DNA of 64,000 nt, taken from Flavobacteriaceae bacterium (GTDB taxonomy: Bacteria > Bacteroidota > Bacteroidia > Flavobacteriales > Flavobacteriaceae). The translations under genes were made by a program, and so were the position numbers. Positions within the stretch are counted from its first letter, which is position 1. Each line of letters begins with the position of its first letter. Location: positions 1 to 64,000 of the forward strand of contig JABXHX010000025.1 in assembly GCA_013373385.1 (NCBI GenBank). Direction: 5' to 3'. Shown here in pieces: positions 31,717 through 40,480 of the stretch. The notes beneath the pieces are model-generated. The model was not told the DNA's origin. It worked only from the letters and a program-made list of their open reading frames with translations, and searched no databases.

Positions 31717-33159
31717 TTATTTTTTCCTTTTTATATATCCAAAAAGTCTATCCTTTTTAATTATTTCTGCAATACCTTCTGGCAACATTTCTTCCCATCC
31801 TTTTTCTCCTTTCATAATCATTTTTAGAACTCTTCTAGAAAAAATATGAAGTATGTCTGGGTTAAAATCTTTAATGTCGATTAGTTTACCGTTGTGTTTA
31901 AAGAATTTATATAATTCTTTCATACGTGGGTGAACTTTAAGATTTTCACTAGTAATATAGTCTCCTGTTTTTTCTTCTTTGTAAGGATACATGTATATCT
32001 TTAAATCTCTATAGAATAGTTTACCAAAAGCTTCTAAAATTCCACCACTGATATGACGGTAATACTTTTCGTCAAAAATCTGAATCAAATTATAGACACC
32101 CATTGCTAGCGCCATTCTTTCTTTGGTAAACTCGCTAAAGTATTCTACCAATTTATAGTATTCTTGAAAATTTGTAATCATTACTTTTTGCCCAAGAGAA
32201 CACAGTAATTCAGCTCTGTCTAAAAAGTCACGTTCATTAATTTCTCCTTCGGCTCTAAGGTTGGCTAAGGTAATTTCAAAAATAATTTGAGAATTTTTTT
32301 GATCTACTTTGTTTTCACTAAAAAACAGTTCTTTAGAACGTTCAAACATATCCATGTTAACCTTAGTTACAGGTCTAAAGCTACCACGTAAAGCCAAAAT
32401 ATTTTTTTTGTATAGTACTTGTGCTGGGAGTAGATTGTTGCCGTCAGAATCAAACATTACGGCATTTGTCATTCCATTTTTAACCAATTGTAAACTCATC
32501 AAACGGTTGTCTACATACATAAAACGAGGTCCAGAGAAGTTAATCATATCAATTTCTAACTGATCTTTATCTAGATTGTCGTAAAAAGATTTGACCAATT
32601 CCTTAGGATTATCATTCATGTAAAATGCTCCATAAATCAAGTTTACTCCTAAAACCCCTAAAGTTTCTTGTTGTAGACGGGCATCTGTTTCTTTAAAGCG
32701 CAAGTGTAATACAATCTCGTTGTACGCTTCTAGCGGGTCTAATTGAAAACGAATTCCAACCCAACCATGTCCTTTAAATTTTTTACTAAAGTTAATAGTT
32801 GCAACTGTGTTGGCGTAACTAAAAAATAATTTATCTGGATGCTTTTTTCTACTTAATCGCTCTTCAATTAAATCAATTTCATGCGAAAGCATTCTTTTTA
32901 AACGAGGTTCGGTAACATATCTATTGTCAGCTTCAACTCCATAAATGGCATCAGAGAAATCTTTATCGTAAGCACTCATTGCTTTAGCAATGGTTCCAGA
33001 TGCGCCACCAGCTCTAAAAAAATTTCGAACAGTTTCTTGTCCAGCTCCAATTTCTGCAAATGTTCCGTAGATGTGTGCGTTTAAGTTAATTCGTAAAGCT
33101 TTGCTCTTAGTTGTAGGTACAGTGCTTATTTTTTGGTCTCCTTTTAAGGTAATTGCCAT
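31717..33159 (-). CDS. Conserved Bacteroidota protein of unknown function (480 residues)
   Basis: A soluble-looking 480-residue protein; the Met at 33159 is preferred over 33180 because the upstream residues are weak. Highly ordered and compact: LRINLNAHIYGTFAEIGAGQ, FRAGGASGTIAKAMSAYDKD, LGVLGVNLIYGAFYMNDNP and FSGPRFMYVDNRLMSLQL. There is no signal peptide and no barrel or plug pattern. As I recall, close homologues often carry the automatic label TonB-dependent receptor, which this sequence does not support. The conserved AEIGAGQETVRNFFRAGGASG stretch suggests a nucleotide or phosphate site, but this is a guess. It is monocistronic and divergent from the PhnP-like gene. Confidence 0.8.
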   Translation of the reverse strand: MAITLKGDQKISTVPTTKSKALRINLNAHIYGTFAEIGAGQETVRNFFRAGGASGTIAKAMSAYDKDFSDAIYGVEADNRYVTEPRLKRMLSHEIDLIEERLSRKKHPDKLFFSYANTVATINFSKKFKGHGWVGIRFQLDPLEAYNEIVLHLRFKETDARLQQETLGVLGVNLIYGAFYMNDNPKELVKSFYDNLDKDQLEIDMINFSGPRFMYVDNRLMSLQLVKNGMTNAVMFDSDGNNLLPAQVLYKKNILALRGSFRPVTKVNMDMFERSKELFFSENKVDQKNSQIIFEITLANLRAEGEINERDFLDRAELLCSLGQKVMITNFQEYYKLVEYFSEFTKERMALAMGVYNLIQIFDEKYYRHISGGILEAFGKLFYRDLKIYMYPYKEEKTGDYITSENLKVHPRMKELYKFFKHNGKLIDIKDFNPDILHIFSRRVLKMIMKGEKGWEEMLPEGIAEIIKKDRLFGYIKRKK

Positions 33160-33218
33160 GGGTTTGTTTTTATACAACAAATGTACTAAAATTAGCTGTT
33201 TTCAGTCAAATATTATCT

Positions 33219-33226
33219 TATTTTTG
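33219..33226 (+). promoter_or_regulatory. -7 promoter element upstream of the PhnP-like gene
   Basis: TATTTTTG fits the -7 consensus, 24 bp before the ATG at 33251. Confidence 0.45.
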
Positions 33227-33250
33227 TAGACTAGATTCACAATTATTTTT

Positions 33251-34012
33251 ATGAAAATTACTTTCTTAGGGACTGGAACTTCACAAGGAATTCCGATGAT
33301 AGCAAACAACCATCCAGTATGTTTGTCTGATGATGAAAAAGACAAGCGCTTACGTTCTTCTATCATGGTTTCTTGGGATGATAAGAATTATATTGTTGAT
33401 TGTGGGCCAGATTTTCGCCAACAAATGCTACGAGAAAATGTACAGCATATCAACGGAGTGCTGTATACACATGAGCATGCAGATCATACTGCAGGAATGG
33501 ATGATTTACGACCGTTTTGTTATCAAATGGGAGAGGTGCCAATTTATCTTGACAAAAGAACATTGACAAGTTTACAAAAGCGATTTGAGTATATTTTTGC
33601 TACAGAAAACCGTTATCCGGGAGCACCGAAAGTAATGCCACATTTAATTGATGACACCTCGTTTTTTCTTGATGGCGTAGAGGTAACTCCAATTGAGGTA
33701 TTACACGGAAAATTGCCTGTTACTTGTTATCGTTTTAATGATATGGCTTATTTAACAGATGTTAAAACCATGGCGTCATCTGAAAAAGAGAAGTTACAAA
33801 ATCTCGAAATGCTAGTTGTAAATGCATTACGTGTAGAGGAGCATCCTACGCATTTTAATTTGCAGGAGGCTTTAGATTTTGTAGCAGAAATTCAGCCAAA
33901 GAGAGCTTATTTTTCCCATATCAGTCATCGACTAGGTTTTCATGCAGAAGTTGAGCAGCACTTGCCAGAAAATGTATTTTTAGCATATGATGGGCTAAAA
34001 ATTGAGATGTAG
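33251..34012 (+). CDS. PhnP-like MBL-fold metal hydrolase
   Basis: A 253-residue metallo-beta-lactamase-fold enzyme. The N-terminus MKITFLGTGTSQGIPMIANN, DCGPDFRQQML and the metal motif YTHEHADHTAGMDD are as in PhnP, a phosphodiesterase acting on phosphoribosyl 1,2-cyclic phosphate; later metal ligands are in AYLTDVKTM and FSHISHRLGFH. In organisms without a phosphonate operon, as seems the case here, these proteins are housekeeping phosphodiesterases of unclear substrate. It is single, with its own promoter element. Confidence 0.9.
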   Translation: MKITFLGTGTSQGIPMIANNHPVCLSDDEKDKRLRSSIMVSWDDKNYIVDCGPDFRQQMLRENVQHINGVLYTHEHADHTAGMDDLRPFCYQMGEVPIYLDKRTLTSLQKRFEYIFATENRYPGAPKVMPHLIDDTSFFLDGVEVTPIEVLHGKLPVTCYRFNDMAYLTDVKTMASSEKEKLQNLEMLVVNALRVEEHPTHFNLQEALDFVAEIQPKRAYFSHISHRLGFHAEVEQHLPENVFLAYDGLKIEM

Positions 34013-34037
34013 AATTACATTAAGTCTTAGTTGTTAT

Positions 34038-34397
34038 TCAGCTAAACTTCAATTTAGTTGTTGACATTAAATATCCGATAATTGAAGAAGGTAAAACTGT
34101 AGAAATTAGAAATAGAATTCCAATAAATATTTCACTGGTAAAAGCGTACGCAGCAGTAGAGCCGATAATCCAAAATATAGATAAATAAATACCTAATTTT
34201 TTATAATCAGAAAAATTTACTTTGTTATTGCTATTTCTTTGTAATACGATATTTGTAGCTACTTCTTTTGCTATATTTATAGGAATGCCTTGCTTTTCTA
34301 TTTTTGCGTAAAGCACTTCTTCTTCAAGCCTAGTGTTTATAAATTTTAGACCTATTTGATATGCTTCATATTTTAACTGTTCTTTAGACTTTTTCAT
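34038..34397 (-). CDS. Small two-helix membrane protein, uncharacterised
   Basis: A 119-residue protein with a charged helical N-terminal half (KKSKEQLKYEAYQIGLKFIN, RLEEEVLYAKIEKQGIPINI) and two C-terminal transmembrane helices (LGIYLSIFWIIGSTAAYAFT and IGILFLISTVLPSSIIGYLM). No motif points to a function. It is convergent with the PhnP-like gene and lies 94 bp downstream of the esterase gene on the same strand, so it may be a trailing member of that operon. Confidence 0.72.
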   Translation of the reverse strand: MKKSKEQLKYEAYQIGLKFINTRLEEEVLYAKIEKQGIPINIAKEVATNIVLQRNSNNKVNFSDYKKLGIYLSIFWIIGSTAAYAFTSEIFIGILFLISTVLPSSIIGYLMSTTKLKFS

Positions 34398-34491
34398 CTT
34401 AGCTGTTTTTAATAAATATTAAGTAAAAGTTTGAAAACAATTCTCAACGTCAGCTAAAGGTAGTCAAAAATAAATTTAGATTCAAGATAAT

Positions 34492-35136
34492 TTAACCTAA
34501 TCGTTCTTCAATCCAAGATTTAAAGCTGTGAAAATTCTGTGGTGCTACTCCGTGTCCAACAGGATATTCAGAATACACATTCTGTAAATTATTTGCAGTT
34601 AAAAACTCAGGAGCTTTTCTTGCCCATTCTACAGGTAATACTTGATCTACAGAGCCATGAGAAATGTAATAGTCAGTAGTAATACCTAATTCTGAAACAT
34701 TGTTAGGTAGTAATTCATCATTAATGTAGCCACTTAATGCAACAACGTGGTTTACTTTGTTTGGATAATTAAAACTCAAAGCATAACTTAAAATTGCACC
34801 TTGACTAAAGCCTAGTAAAAAAGTTTTACTTGGGTTGTGTTTTTCTTTTAACTCATCAATAAAAGCAGCAATTTTTGTTAAAGAAACTCTTGCTTCATCT
34901 AAATCAGAATACTTTTCATCATTTGCATCTAATGTTATAGCATACCATGCATACCCACCAAACATCATATTGTAAGGAGCTCTTGCACTTACAATTAACA
35001 ACTCATTAGGTAATTCTGAAGCAAAAGAAAATAAATCTTCCTCATTACTACCGTAACCATGCAGTAAAATTAATAATGGTGGATTTTGTTGTTGCGTCTT
35101 TGGTTGACGAACCACATAGTGCAATTCTGAACTCAT
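34492..35136 (-). CDS. Carboxylesterase/phospholipase-type alpha/beta hydrolase
   Basis: A 214-residue serine hydrolase with no signal peptide. Motifs: PPLLILLHGYGSNEEDLFSF, the nucleophile elbow FLLGFSQGAILSYAL (GFSQG), the acid in SHGSVDQVLPVEWA and the His in YPVGHGVAPQNF. This is the family of the YpfH/EstB-like esterases and lysophospholipases. It lies 7 bp downstream of the dihydroorotase-like gene, as the last tightly packed member of a minus-strand run beginning with the LolD-like ATPase gene. Natural substrate unknown. Confidence 0.9.
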   Translation of the reverse strand: MSSELHYVVRQPKTQQQNPPLLILLHGYGSNEEDLFSFASELPNELLIVSARAPYNMMFGGYAWYAITLDANDEKYSDLDEARVSLTKIAAFIDELKEKHNPSKTFLLGFSQGAILSYALSFNYPNKVNHVVALSGYINDELLPNNVSELGITTDYYISHGSVDQVLPVEWARKAPEFLTANNLQNVYSEYPVGHGVAPQNFHSFKSWIEERLG

Positions 35137-35143
35137 ACTTATT

Positions 35144-36400
35144 TTATTGAGTAATTAATTGATTGTTAGTGAAAACCCCATAAACCTTACCTTGTAGCTT
35201 TTTTCCTAAAAAAGCTGAGTTTTTTGAAGTTGAAGATATATGTTCTTTAGAAAAAATATAATTTTCAGATGGATTAAATAAACTCAATTCAGCTTGTTCT
35301 CCAATTGCAATTATAGTCTCCTCAAGATTGAATATGGCTCTTGGTTTGTGTGTTAAGCAGTCTATAGTTTTTTGGATATCAAGTACAGAATTTACAGCTC
35401 CAAACAAGCTTTCTAGGCCAATGGTGCCATTTTTTGCAGCGCTAAACTCTACCTTTTTATTTTCTATATCTATAGGGTTGTGATCTGATGTAATCATATC
35501 AATTGTTTCATCATTAATAGCCTCAATCAAAGCATTACAGTCTGCTTGTGTACGCAAAGGTGGTGTTACTTTTACATTGCTGTCAAATCCATGTAGTTCA
35601 TCATCTGTTAACAATAGATTGTGCGCTGCCACACTACAACTTACTTGTAAGCCTTTTCGCTTTGCTTCTTTAATCAATTCTACAGATTTAGCAGTAGATA
35701 TGGTTGGAATATGTAGTTTTCCGCCAGTGTATTCTAGTAAGAAAAGGTCTCTTGCAATTTGCAAGTGTTCTGCTAAAGCCGGAATTCCTTTTAATCCAAG
35801 TTTGGTACTGTTTTCTCCTTCGTTAACCAATCCTTCTCCTGCAATCGAATTGTTTTTTGGGAAGCTTAAAATCAGTCCGTTAAAATTTTGAGCGTATTGC
35901 AAGGCAACTTTCATCAAGTTGTCATTCGTTAATGGCTTGTTGTAATCTCCAAAAGCAATAGCACCCGATTGTTGCATATCGTACAATTCTGCCATTTCTA
36001 TTCCTTTGCTTTGTTGAGTTAACGAAGCAATTGGGAACAACTTGGTGGCATGTATTTTAGATTTGTTGATTAAAAATTCTACAGCAGATTTGTTGTCTAC
36101 AATAGGATCAGTATTGGCGTTAACAGCAATAGCGGTAAAGCCACTTTTTGCAGCTGTTTGTAAGCCGTTAGCAATGGTTTCTCTTTCTTCAAAACCAGGC
36201 TCACCTAAAGAAACACTCGTATCAAACCAACCACAAGAAACGTGTAAGTTATCGAGATTAACAACAGTATAGTCTGGTTTTTCGGGAATTGAGTCTTCTA
36301 TTTTCTCAATAATACCATTGGTAATTAAGAGGTCTTTTTTTTGATTATTGAATTGACTGTTAGCGTCTATTATAGTAGCTGATTTTAATAGCGTACTCAT
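35144..36400 (-). CDS. Dihydroorotase homologue lacking most metal ligands
   Basis: A 418-residue amidohydrolase-fold protein aligned to type I dihydroorotases: LDNLHVSCGWFDTSVSLGEP, GLKGIPALAEHLQIARDLFL and LQVSCSVAAHNLLLTDDEL all match the family. The catalytic site is degraded. The invariant DxHxH is DTSVS (Ser62, Ser64), the His of the QHAED segment is replaced in LILSFPKNN, the His of HIAHVST is Thr233 in HIPTIST, and the FSDDG pair reads FGDYN; only the late Asp remains (TSDHNPI). It is therefore probably a non-catalytic pseudo-dihydroorotase, like PyrC-prime/PyrX proteins that support aspartate transcarbamoylase. Its start overlaps the BatA-like gene by 4 bp. Confidence 0.88.
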   Translation of the reverse strand: MSTLLKSATIIDANSQFNNQKKDLLITNGIIEKIEDSIPEKPDYTVVNLDNLHVSCGWFDTSVSLGEPGFEERETIANGLQTAAKSGFTAIAVNANTDPIVDNKSAVEFLINKSKIHATKLFPIASLTQQSKGIEMAELYDMQQSGAIAFGDYNKPLTNDNLMKVALQYAQNFNGLILSFPKNNSIAGEGLVNEGENSTKLGLKGIPALAEHLQIARDLFLLEYTGGKLHIPTISTAKSVELIKEAKRKGLQVSCSVAAHNLLLTDDELHGFDSNVKVTPPLRTQADCNALIEAINDETIDMITSDHNPIDIENKKVEFSAAKNGTIGLESLFGAVNSVLDIQKTIDCLTHKPRAIFNLEETIIAIGEQAELSLFNPSENYIFSKEHISSTSKNSAFLGKKLQGKVYGVFTNNQLITQ

Positions 36401-38355
36401 GGTTTGAAGAATTTTAGTATCAATATTTCAAAAAGCAAAGATACAATAGCTAAGGTTAAAAACCATTTCCAAAGCCAAGTAACTTTATTTTTTTCTTTAT
36501 TTTTTTTTAAAACATCCTTTACAGAGTTTGATACGTATAGCTTTTTGTTGTCTTTAATTAATTCAGAAATAGGTAGAAAATTAAGTAAACTTTCTGCTGT
36601 AGGATAATTAAATGCTAAAGTGGCTATTGAATCATTTTCTTTTAACACAGTGTAAAATCCTTGTTTTTGAAGCTGCTCATTTATATGTAGGCTTGTTTTT
36701 GAAGCGTAGGTTTGTTGTAAGGGAATGATGATGCTTTGCTCTTTTTTTAATTTTAGAATTTGATTTTTCTCTAGAGAAACAGGAATGTCAATTTGATTCT
36801 CATTTCCAATTCTATAAGCTAGTTGTGGATATTGAGCACTCAGTTTACCAAAGTTGTAAAATACAGCAACCACTAATGGAGAATTGATAAAGTTGCTGAT
36901 TTGTGTATCTAGCGAATTAGAGAACCAATACACATTACCTGTTTTACTGTATACTTTACTTAAAAAAGGCAGTTTGTTGTTGTATGAAAGCAGTGTTGCG
37001 CTGCGGTTCAGTTGAGTTTGGTAATAGCTTTTAGCAGAAGGGTATTGAAAATTACTTACTTTTTTAGAAAACACATTCTTAAAAAATGGATGCTGAAAAT
37101 TGATACTTGTAATTGTAACTGAATCATTTTTATTTAAACGGATACTTCCTGTGTTTAATTTTTGTAAAAATGTATTATAAGAAACGATAGAAATTTGTTT
37201 GTTAGGAATAATAACTAAACTTTTTTGTTGAGCTAAATGTTGTTGTAAAAAAGTTGTAAGGGTATTCGGAATTTCAGTCAGTTCATTTAAAATAATTAGC
37301 TCTTGACTTTCTAACAAATTATAGTTGACATATTGTAGTGAACTTGAGCTAAAATTGAACTCGTTTTTTGAATAAATTTTTTCGATAAAATCTTGCTGTT
37401 TTCCAATAGAAAAAACATTGATTTTTTTTGTATTATTTATGTTGAAAAAAAAGCTGTTATCAAAATTGTAAATGTCGCTAAAATCTAAAGTGATTTTACC
37501 ATTAAATGTTGAGGTGTTTTGAATAGGGAATGAGATACTTTTTTTCTCATTTTTTGCAATAGAAAAAGTTTGTTTAGAAAAAATTACAGTGTCTTTATAT
37601 AAAGAAATCGGGATGTTCTTTTTTGCTTCTCCTTGGTTTTTTACAATAGCATAAAGCGTAAAATTGTTGTCTGTAGAATTTTGTACATAAACACTGTCAA
37701 TAGATAGGTTGCTGTTTTGTGAATTTTGTAGTTTTATTAAGGAAACAGGTTGTGTTACATTTGTAAATCGTATTTTATTTTCTTTTTTAATACTTTGAAA
37801 ATCAGATATTAATATATTTTTATATAAAGTTTTGGTTTTGGTTGATTTAATGTTGTCAATTTTTAGTAAAACTTCTTTTAAATCTCTTTGAAGTGCTTCA
37901 GGCTGTAGTTTTAAAAGCACATTTTTTAATTCGTTTGAACTTAAATTTTCGTAATAATTTGAATTGGTAAGTAAGTTGTATGTTTCTCCTTCAGAAATAT
38001 TTTCAATAATTTCTTTAATGCTTGTTTGTAATAAATTTCCTTTTTCGCCTTTAGAATTTAAACTTAAAGAATTGTCTAAATAAATAAAAAAATGCTGTGT
38101 TTTTTTTGCTTTTATATCACTAAAATATGGTTGTGAAAAAGCAAAAATAACAGCCGAAAAAAGTAATAATCTTGCAGTTAAAATCAACCACTTTTTTAGC
38201 TTTGAACTTTTGCGAGTTTGTTGTGCTAATTTTTGTAAAAAAGCAACGTTTGTAAAGGGTGTTCTTTTGAACTTTTGTAACTGAAATAAATGTACTATAA
38301 TAGGTACTAATAAAAATGCTAAAAAGTAGAGTATTTCTGGATGTTCAAATTGCAT
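36397..38355 (-). CDS. BatA-domain membrane protein
   Basis: A 652-residue inner-membrane protein. The N-terminal aerotolerance (BatA) domain is clear: QFEHPEILYFLAFLLVPIIV, followed by a basic KFKRTPFTNVAFL and a second helix LILTARLLLFSAVIFAFSQP. Then a vWA-like domain (FFIYLDNSLSLNSKGEKGNL, a damaged MIDAS-like DxSxS), a long periplasmic region and a C-terminal helix (WKWFLTLAIVSLLFEILILK). Such proteins occur throughout Bacteroidota and are poorly understood. The stop overlaps the start of the dihydroorotase-like gene by 4 bp (ATGA type), so the two are coupled. Confidence 0.87.
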   Translation of the reverse strand: MQFEHPEILYFLAFLLVPIIVHLFQLQKFKRTPFTNVAFLQKLAQQTRKSSKLKKWLILTARLLLFSAVIFAFSQPYFSDIKAKKTQHFFIYLDNSLSLNSKGEKGNLLQTSIKEIIENISEGETYNLLTNSNYYENLSSNELKNVLLKLQPEALQRDLKEVLLKIDNIKSTKTKTLYKNILISDFQSIKKENKIRFTNVTQPVSLIKLQNSQNSNLSIDSVYVQNSTDNNFTLYAIVKNQGEAKKNIPISLYKDTVIFSKQTFSIAKNEKKSISFPIQNTSTFNGKITLDFSDIYNFDNSFFFNINNTKKINVFSIGKQQDFIEKIYSKNEFNFSSSSLQYVNYNLLESQELIILNELTEIPNTLTTFLQQHLAQQKSLVIIPNKQISIVSYNTFLQKLNTGSIRLNKNDSVTITSINFQHPFFKNVFSKKVSNFQYPSAKSYYQTQLNRSATLLSYNNKLPFLSKVYSKTGNVYWFSNSLDTQISNFINSPLVVAVFYNFGKLSAQYPQLAYRIGNENQIDIPVSLEKNQILKLKKEQSIIIPLQQTYASKTSLHINEQLQKQGFYTVLKENDSIATLAFNYPTAESLLNFLPISELIKDNKKLYVSNSVKDVLKKNKEKNKVTWLWKWFLTLAIVSLLFEILILKFFKP

Positions 38356-38407
38356 AAATACGTTTCAGTTTTTTTCAAATATAGCTAACTATTAGTTAAG
38401 AATCTTG

Positions 38408-39178
38408 TTAAAAGTTTTCAAAAGCGCCTAATCCAAACAAAGCAAAATCATATTTTGCTGGGTCATTTCTATCTAATGTCCTTAAATTAGTGTCTAACTC
38501 GCATACAGCCTTCCAATCATTTTGTTTTCTAGTAAGCAATTCAAGTTTTCTAGCAACATTACCAGAATGCACATCTAAAGGGCAAGATAAATTTGCAGGA
38601 TTGTGTGTTTTCCAAATACCTAAATCTACACCTTTAGCATCAGTTCTTACCATCCAACGTAAAAACATATTGATTCTTTTTGCAGCCGAACCTTTTAAAG
38701 GGTCAGAGATGTGTTTTTCAGTACGGGCTTGATGCACTACTTCAAAAAAGATTTTTTTAAATTTAGAAATTGCTGTTTTGTAATTATTAGAGTTGTCAGT
38801 AATAGCAAGTGCTTGTTCTAATCCACTATGATTTCTATATATGTGCTGTAATGATTGTATAAACTGAATTGTGTCAGTAGCATTAAAGGTTCTGTGTACA
38901 AAATGATTAAAACGTTCTAGATCTTTTGGATGATGATTGTTAATGAAATCATATGGTGCATTATCGAGTAATTCCATTAAGCGAATGGCATTGTTGATAA
39001 TCATCTTTCTATTTCCCCAGGCAATAGTTGCAGTTAAAAAGCCTGCAATTTCTATATCTTCTTTCTTAGAAAACTGATGTGGAATTTGTATCGGGTCTGA
39101 CGCTATAAATGTAGGATTGTTATAAAGCGATACTTTTTCTTCTAGAAATTCTTTTAAATCGGTTTTAAGTAATGGCAT
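38408..39178 (-). CDS. TIGR02757/DUF2400 family protein
   Basis: A 256-residue soluble protein. I choose the Met at 39178 ([20 protein letters not shown]) because the 16 residues before it in the track are hydrophobic read-through of the preceding gene. The family signature is seen in IPHQFSKKEDIEIAGFLTAT, WGNRKMIINNAIRLMELLDN, FLRWMVRTDAKGVDLGIW and CPLDVHSGNVARKL. TIGR02757 proteins are common in Bacteroidota, have an alpha-helical fold reminiscent of HhH glycosylases, and have no proven function. It overlaps the CPBP gene by 14 bp. Confidence 0.9.
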   Translation of the reverse strand: MPLLKTDLKEFLEEKVSLYNNPTFIASDPIQIPHQFSKKEDIEIAGFLTATIAWGNRKMIINNAIRLMELLDNAPYDFINNHHPKDLERFNHFVHRTFNATDTIQFIQSLQHIYRNHSGLEQALAITDNSNNYKTAISKFKKIFFEVVHQARTEKHISDPLKGSAAKRINMFLRWMVRTDAKGVDLGIWKTHNPANLSCPLDVHSGNVARKLELLTRKQNDWKAVCELDTNLRTLDRNDPAKYDFALFGLGAFENF

Positions 39179-39722
39179 TTTTAGTAAGTAAATATAAAGA
39201 AAGTAAAAAACCGTTATAAAGCGCATGTAGCGCTATAGACCAAAGTAATCCAAATCGTATTCTAATAAAACCTAAATACAACCCAATAATAATTTGTGGT
39301 GCAATAAGTATTGGAGAAAATAGAAGAATATTTGTGTTGATTTCGTAATTAAAAATATGCATATACCCAAACAAAAGAGCGGCAGAATAAAAAACAATTG
39401 TAAAAGTTTTTGGGTTTTTAAAAAGAATCAATGGCGCTCTAAAGATGCACTCTTCAATAAGTGGGGCTACAACTACGGCTAGTAAGGTTACCTTTAAGGT
39501 GCTAGACTTTTTCATAATTTCTTTTAGTGAGTGTTTTCCTGTATCTAAAAGTCCAGAAAGTTCTAAAAAACCTGTAATAAAAGTAATTGTAAATGTTGTA
39601 ATTAACGATAAAGCTAGTAAGTCTATTAGTTTTCTAAAGCGGTACAGAAAATTACTGTTTTGCTCTTTTTTTAAAACAGGATATTTAAGGTATTGTATGA
39701 CTTCATTAAAGATTGTTATCAT
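39165..39722 (-). CDS. CPBP-family intramembrane protease
   Basis: A 185-residue membrane protein with about five helices. The ABI/CPBP signature is present: EExxxR in [16 protein letters not shown], the FxxxH motif in LFGYMHIFN and a final segment [15 protein letters not shown]. These are intramembrane glutamic proteases of the CAAX-protease group. It overlaps the LolD-like gene by 4 bp (ATGA) and the TIGR02757 gene by 14 bp, so translation of all three is linked. Target proteins are unknown. Confidence 0.9.
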   Translation of the reverse strand: MITIFNEVIQYLKYPVLKKEQNSNFLYRFRKLIDLLALSLITTFTITFITGFLELSGLLDTGKHSLKEIMKKSSTLKVTLLAVVVAPLIEECIFRAPLILFKNPKTFTIVFYSAALLFGYMHIFNYEINTNILLFSPILIAPQIIIGLYLGFIRIRFGLLWSIALHALYNGFLLSLYLLTKNAIT

Positions 39723-40378
39723 ACAATTACACCATCTTTCATGGTAAGTGTTCTGTCTGACATGGCAGCCAATTCTTTATTGTGTGTCACTAACACAAAA
39801 GTTTGACCAAATTTATCCCTTAATTCAAAAAACAATTTATGAAGGTTTTTAGCAGAAGTAGAATCAAGATTTCCACTAGGTTCATCCGCAAGAATTACAG
39901 CTGGATTATTAATTAAGGCTCTTGCTACGGCAACACGCTGTTGTTCTCCACCAGAAAGCTGATTAGGTTTGTGATGCATTCTATTTTCTAGACCTAAAAA
40001 CTGCAATAATTCTTTGGCTTTTTCTTCAGCTTCTTTTTTGTTTTTTTTTGCAATAAACGCAGGAATGCAAACATTTTCTAAAGCTGTAAATTCTGGTAAT
40101 AGTTGGTGAAACTGAAATATAAAACCGATATGGGTGTTTCTAAATGTTGAAATTTCTCTATCGGAAATATTTTTTAAAGAAATGTTGTTTAGTGTTAATT
40201 CAAAATGGTTCTTCTTTTCTGGTCTGTCTAAGGTGCCTAGAATTTGTAATAATGTTGTTTTTCCGGCTCCAGATGGGCCAACAATAGCAACAACTTCCCC
40301 TTTTTTAATATGTAAATCAACTCCTTTTAAAACAGTTACTTCACCGTAAGATTTATGTATGTTTTTTGCAATTATCAT
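39719..40378 (-). CDS. LolD-like ABC transporter ATP-binding protein
   Basis: A 219-residue nucleotide-binding subunit of the MacB/LolD/FtsE group. Walker A is [20 protein letters not shown], the signature is [15 protein letters not shown] and Walker B is [12 protein letters not shown]. The ATG at 40378 is preferred to the TTG two codons earlier. LolD drives lipoprotein release with LolC/E, but no permease gene is adjacent, so the partner must be encoded elsewhere. It leads a six-gene minus-strand run. Confidence 0.93.
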   Translation of the reverse strand: MIIAKNIHKSYGEVTVLKGVDLHIKKGEVVAIVGPSGAGKTTLLQILGTLDRPEKKNHFELTLNNISLKNISDREISTFRNTHIGFIFQFHQLLPEFTALENVCIPAFIAKKNKKEAEEKAKELLQFLGLENRMHHKPNQLSGGEQQRVAVARALINNPAVILADEPSGNLDSTSAKNLHKLFFELRDKFGQTFVLVTHNKELAAMSDRTLTMKDGVIV

Positions 40379-40426
40379 AATCAAATATCAATAAGGCGAA
40401 TGTATTAAAAATATGTTACAAAAAAT

Positions 40427-40462
40427 GAAAGACCTTGAAAACATTACTTTTAAGGTCTTTTT
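40427..40462 (-). terminator. Terminator after the DUF5916 gene
   Basis: AAAGACCTT / AAGGTCTTT stem with inner pairing TTTT/AAAA and a short loop; about 18 bp past the stop codon at 40481 on the minus strand. Confidence 0.8.
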
Positions 40463-40480
40463 AGTTATTGTTTAATGGAA

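Noticed and set aside
31717-33159. TonB-dependent receptor
   Set aside because: No signal peptide, plug domain, TonB box or barrel strands are visible.
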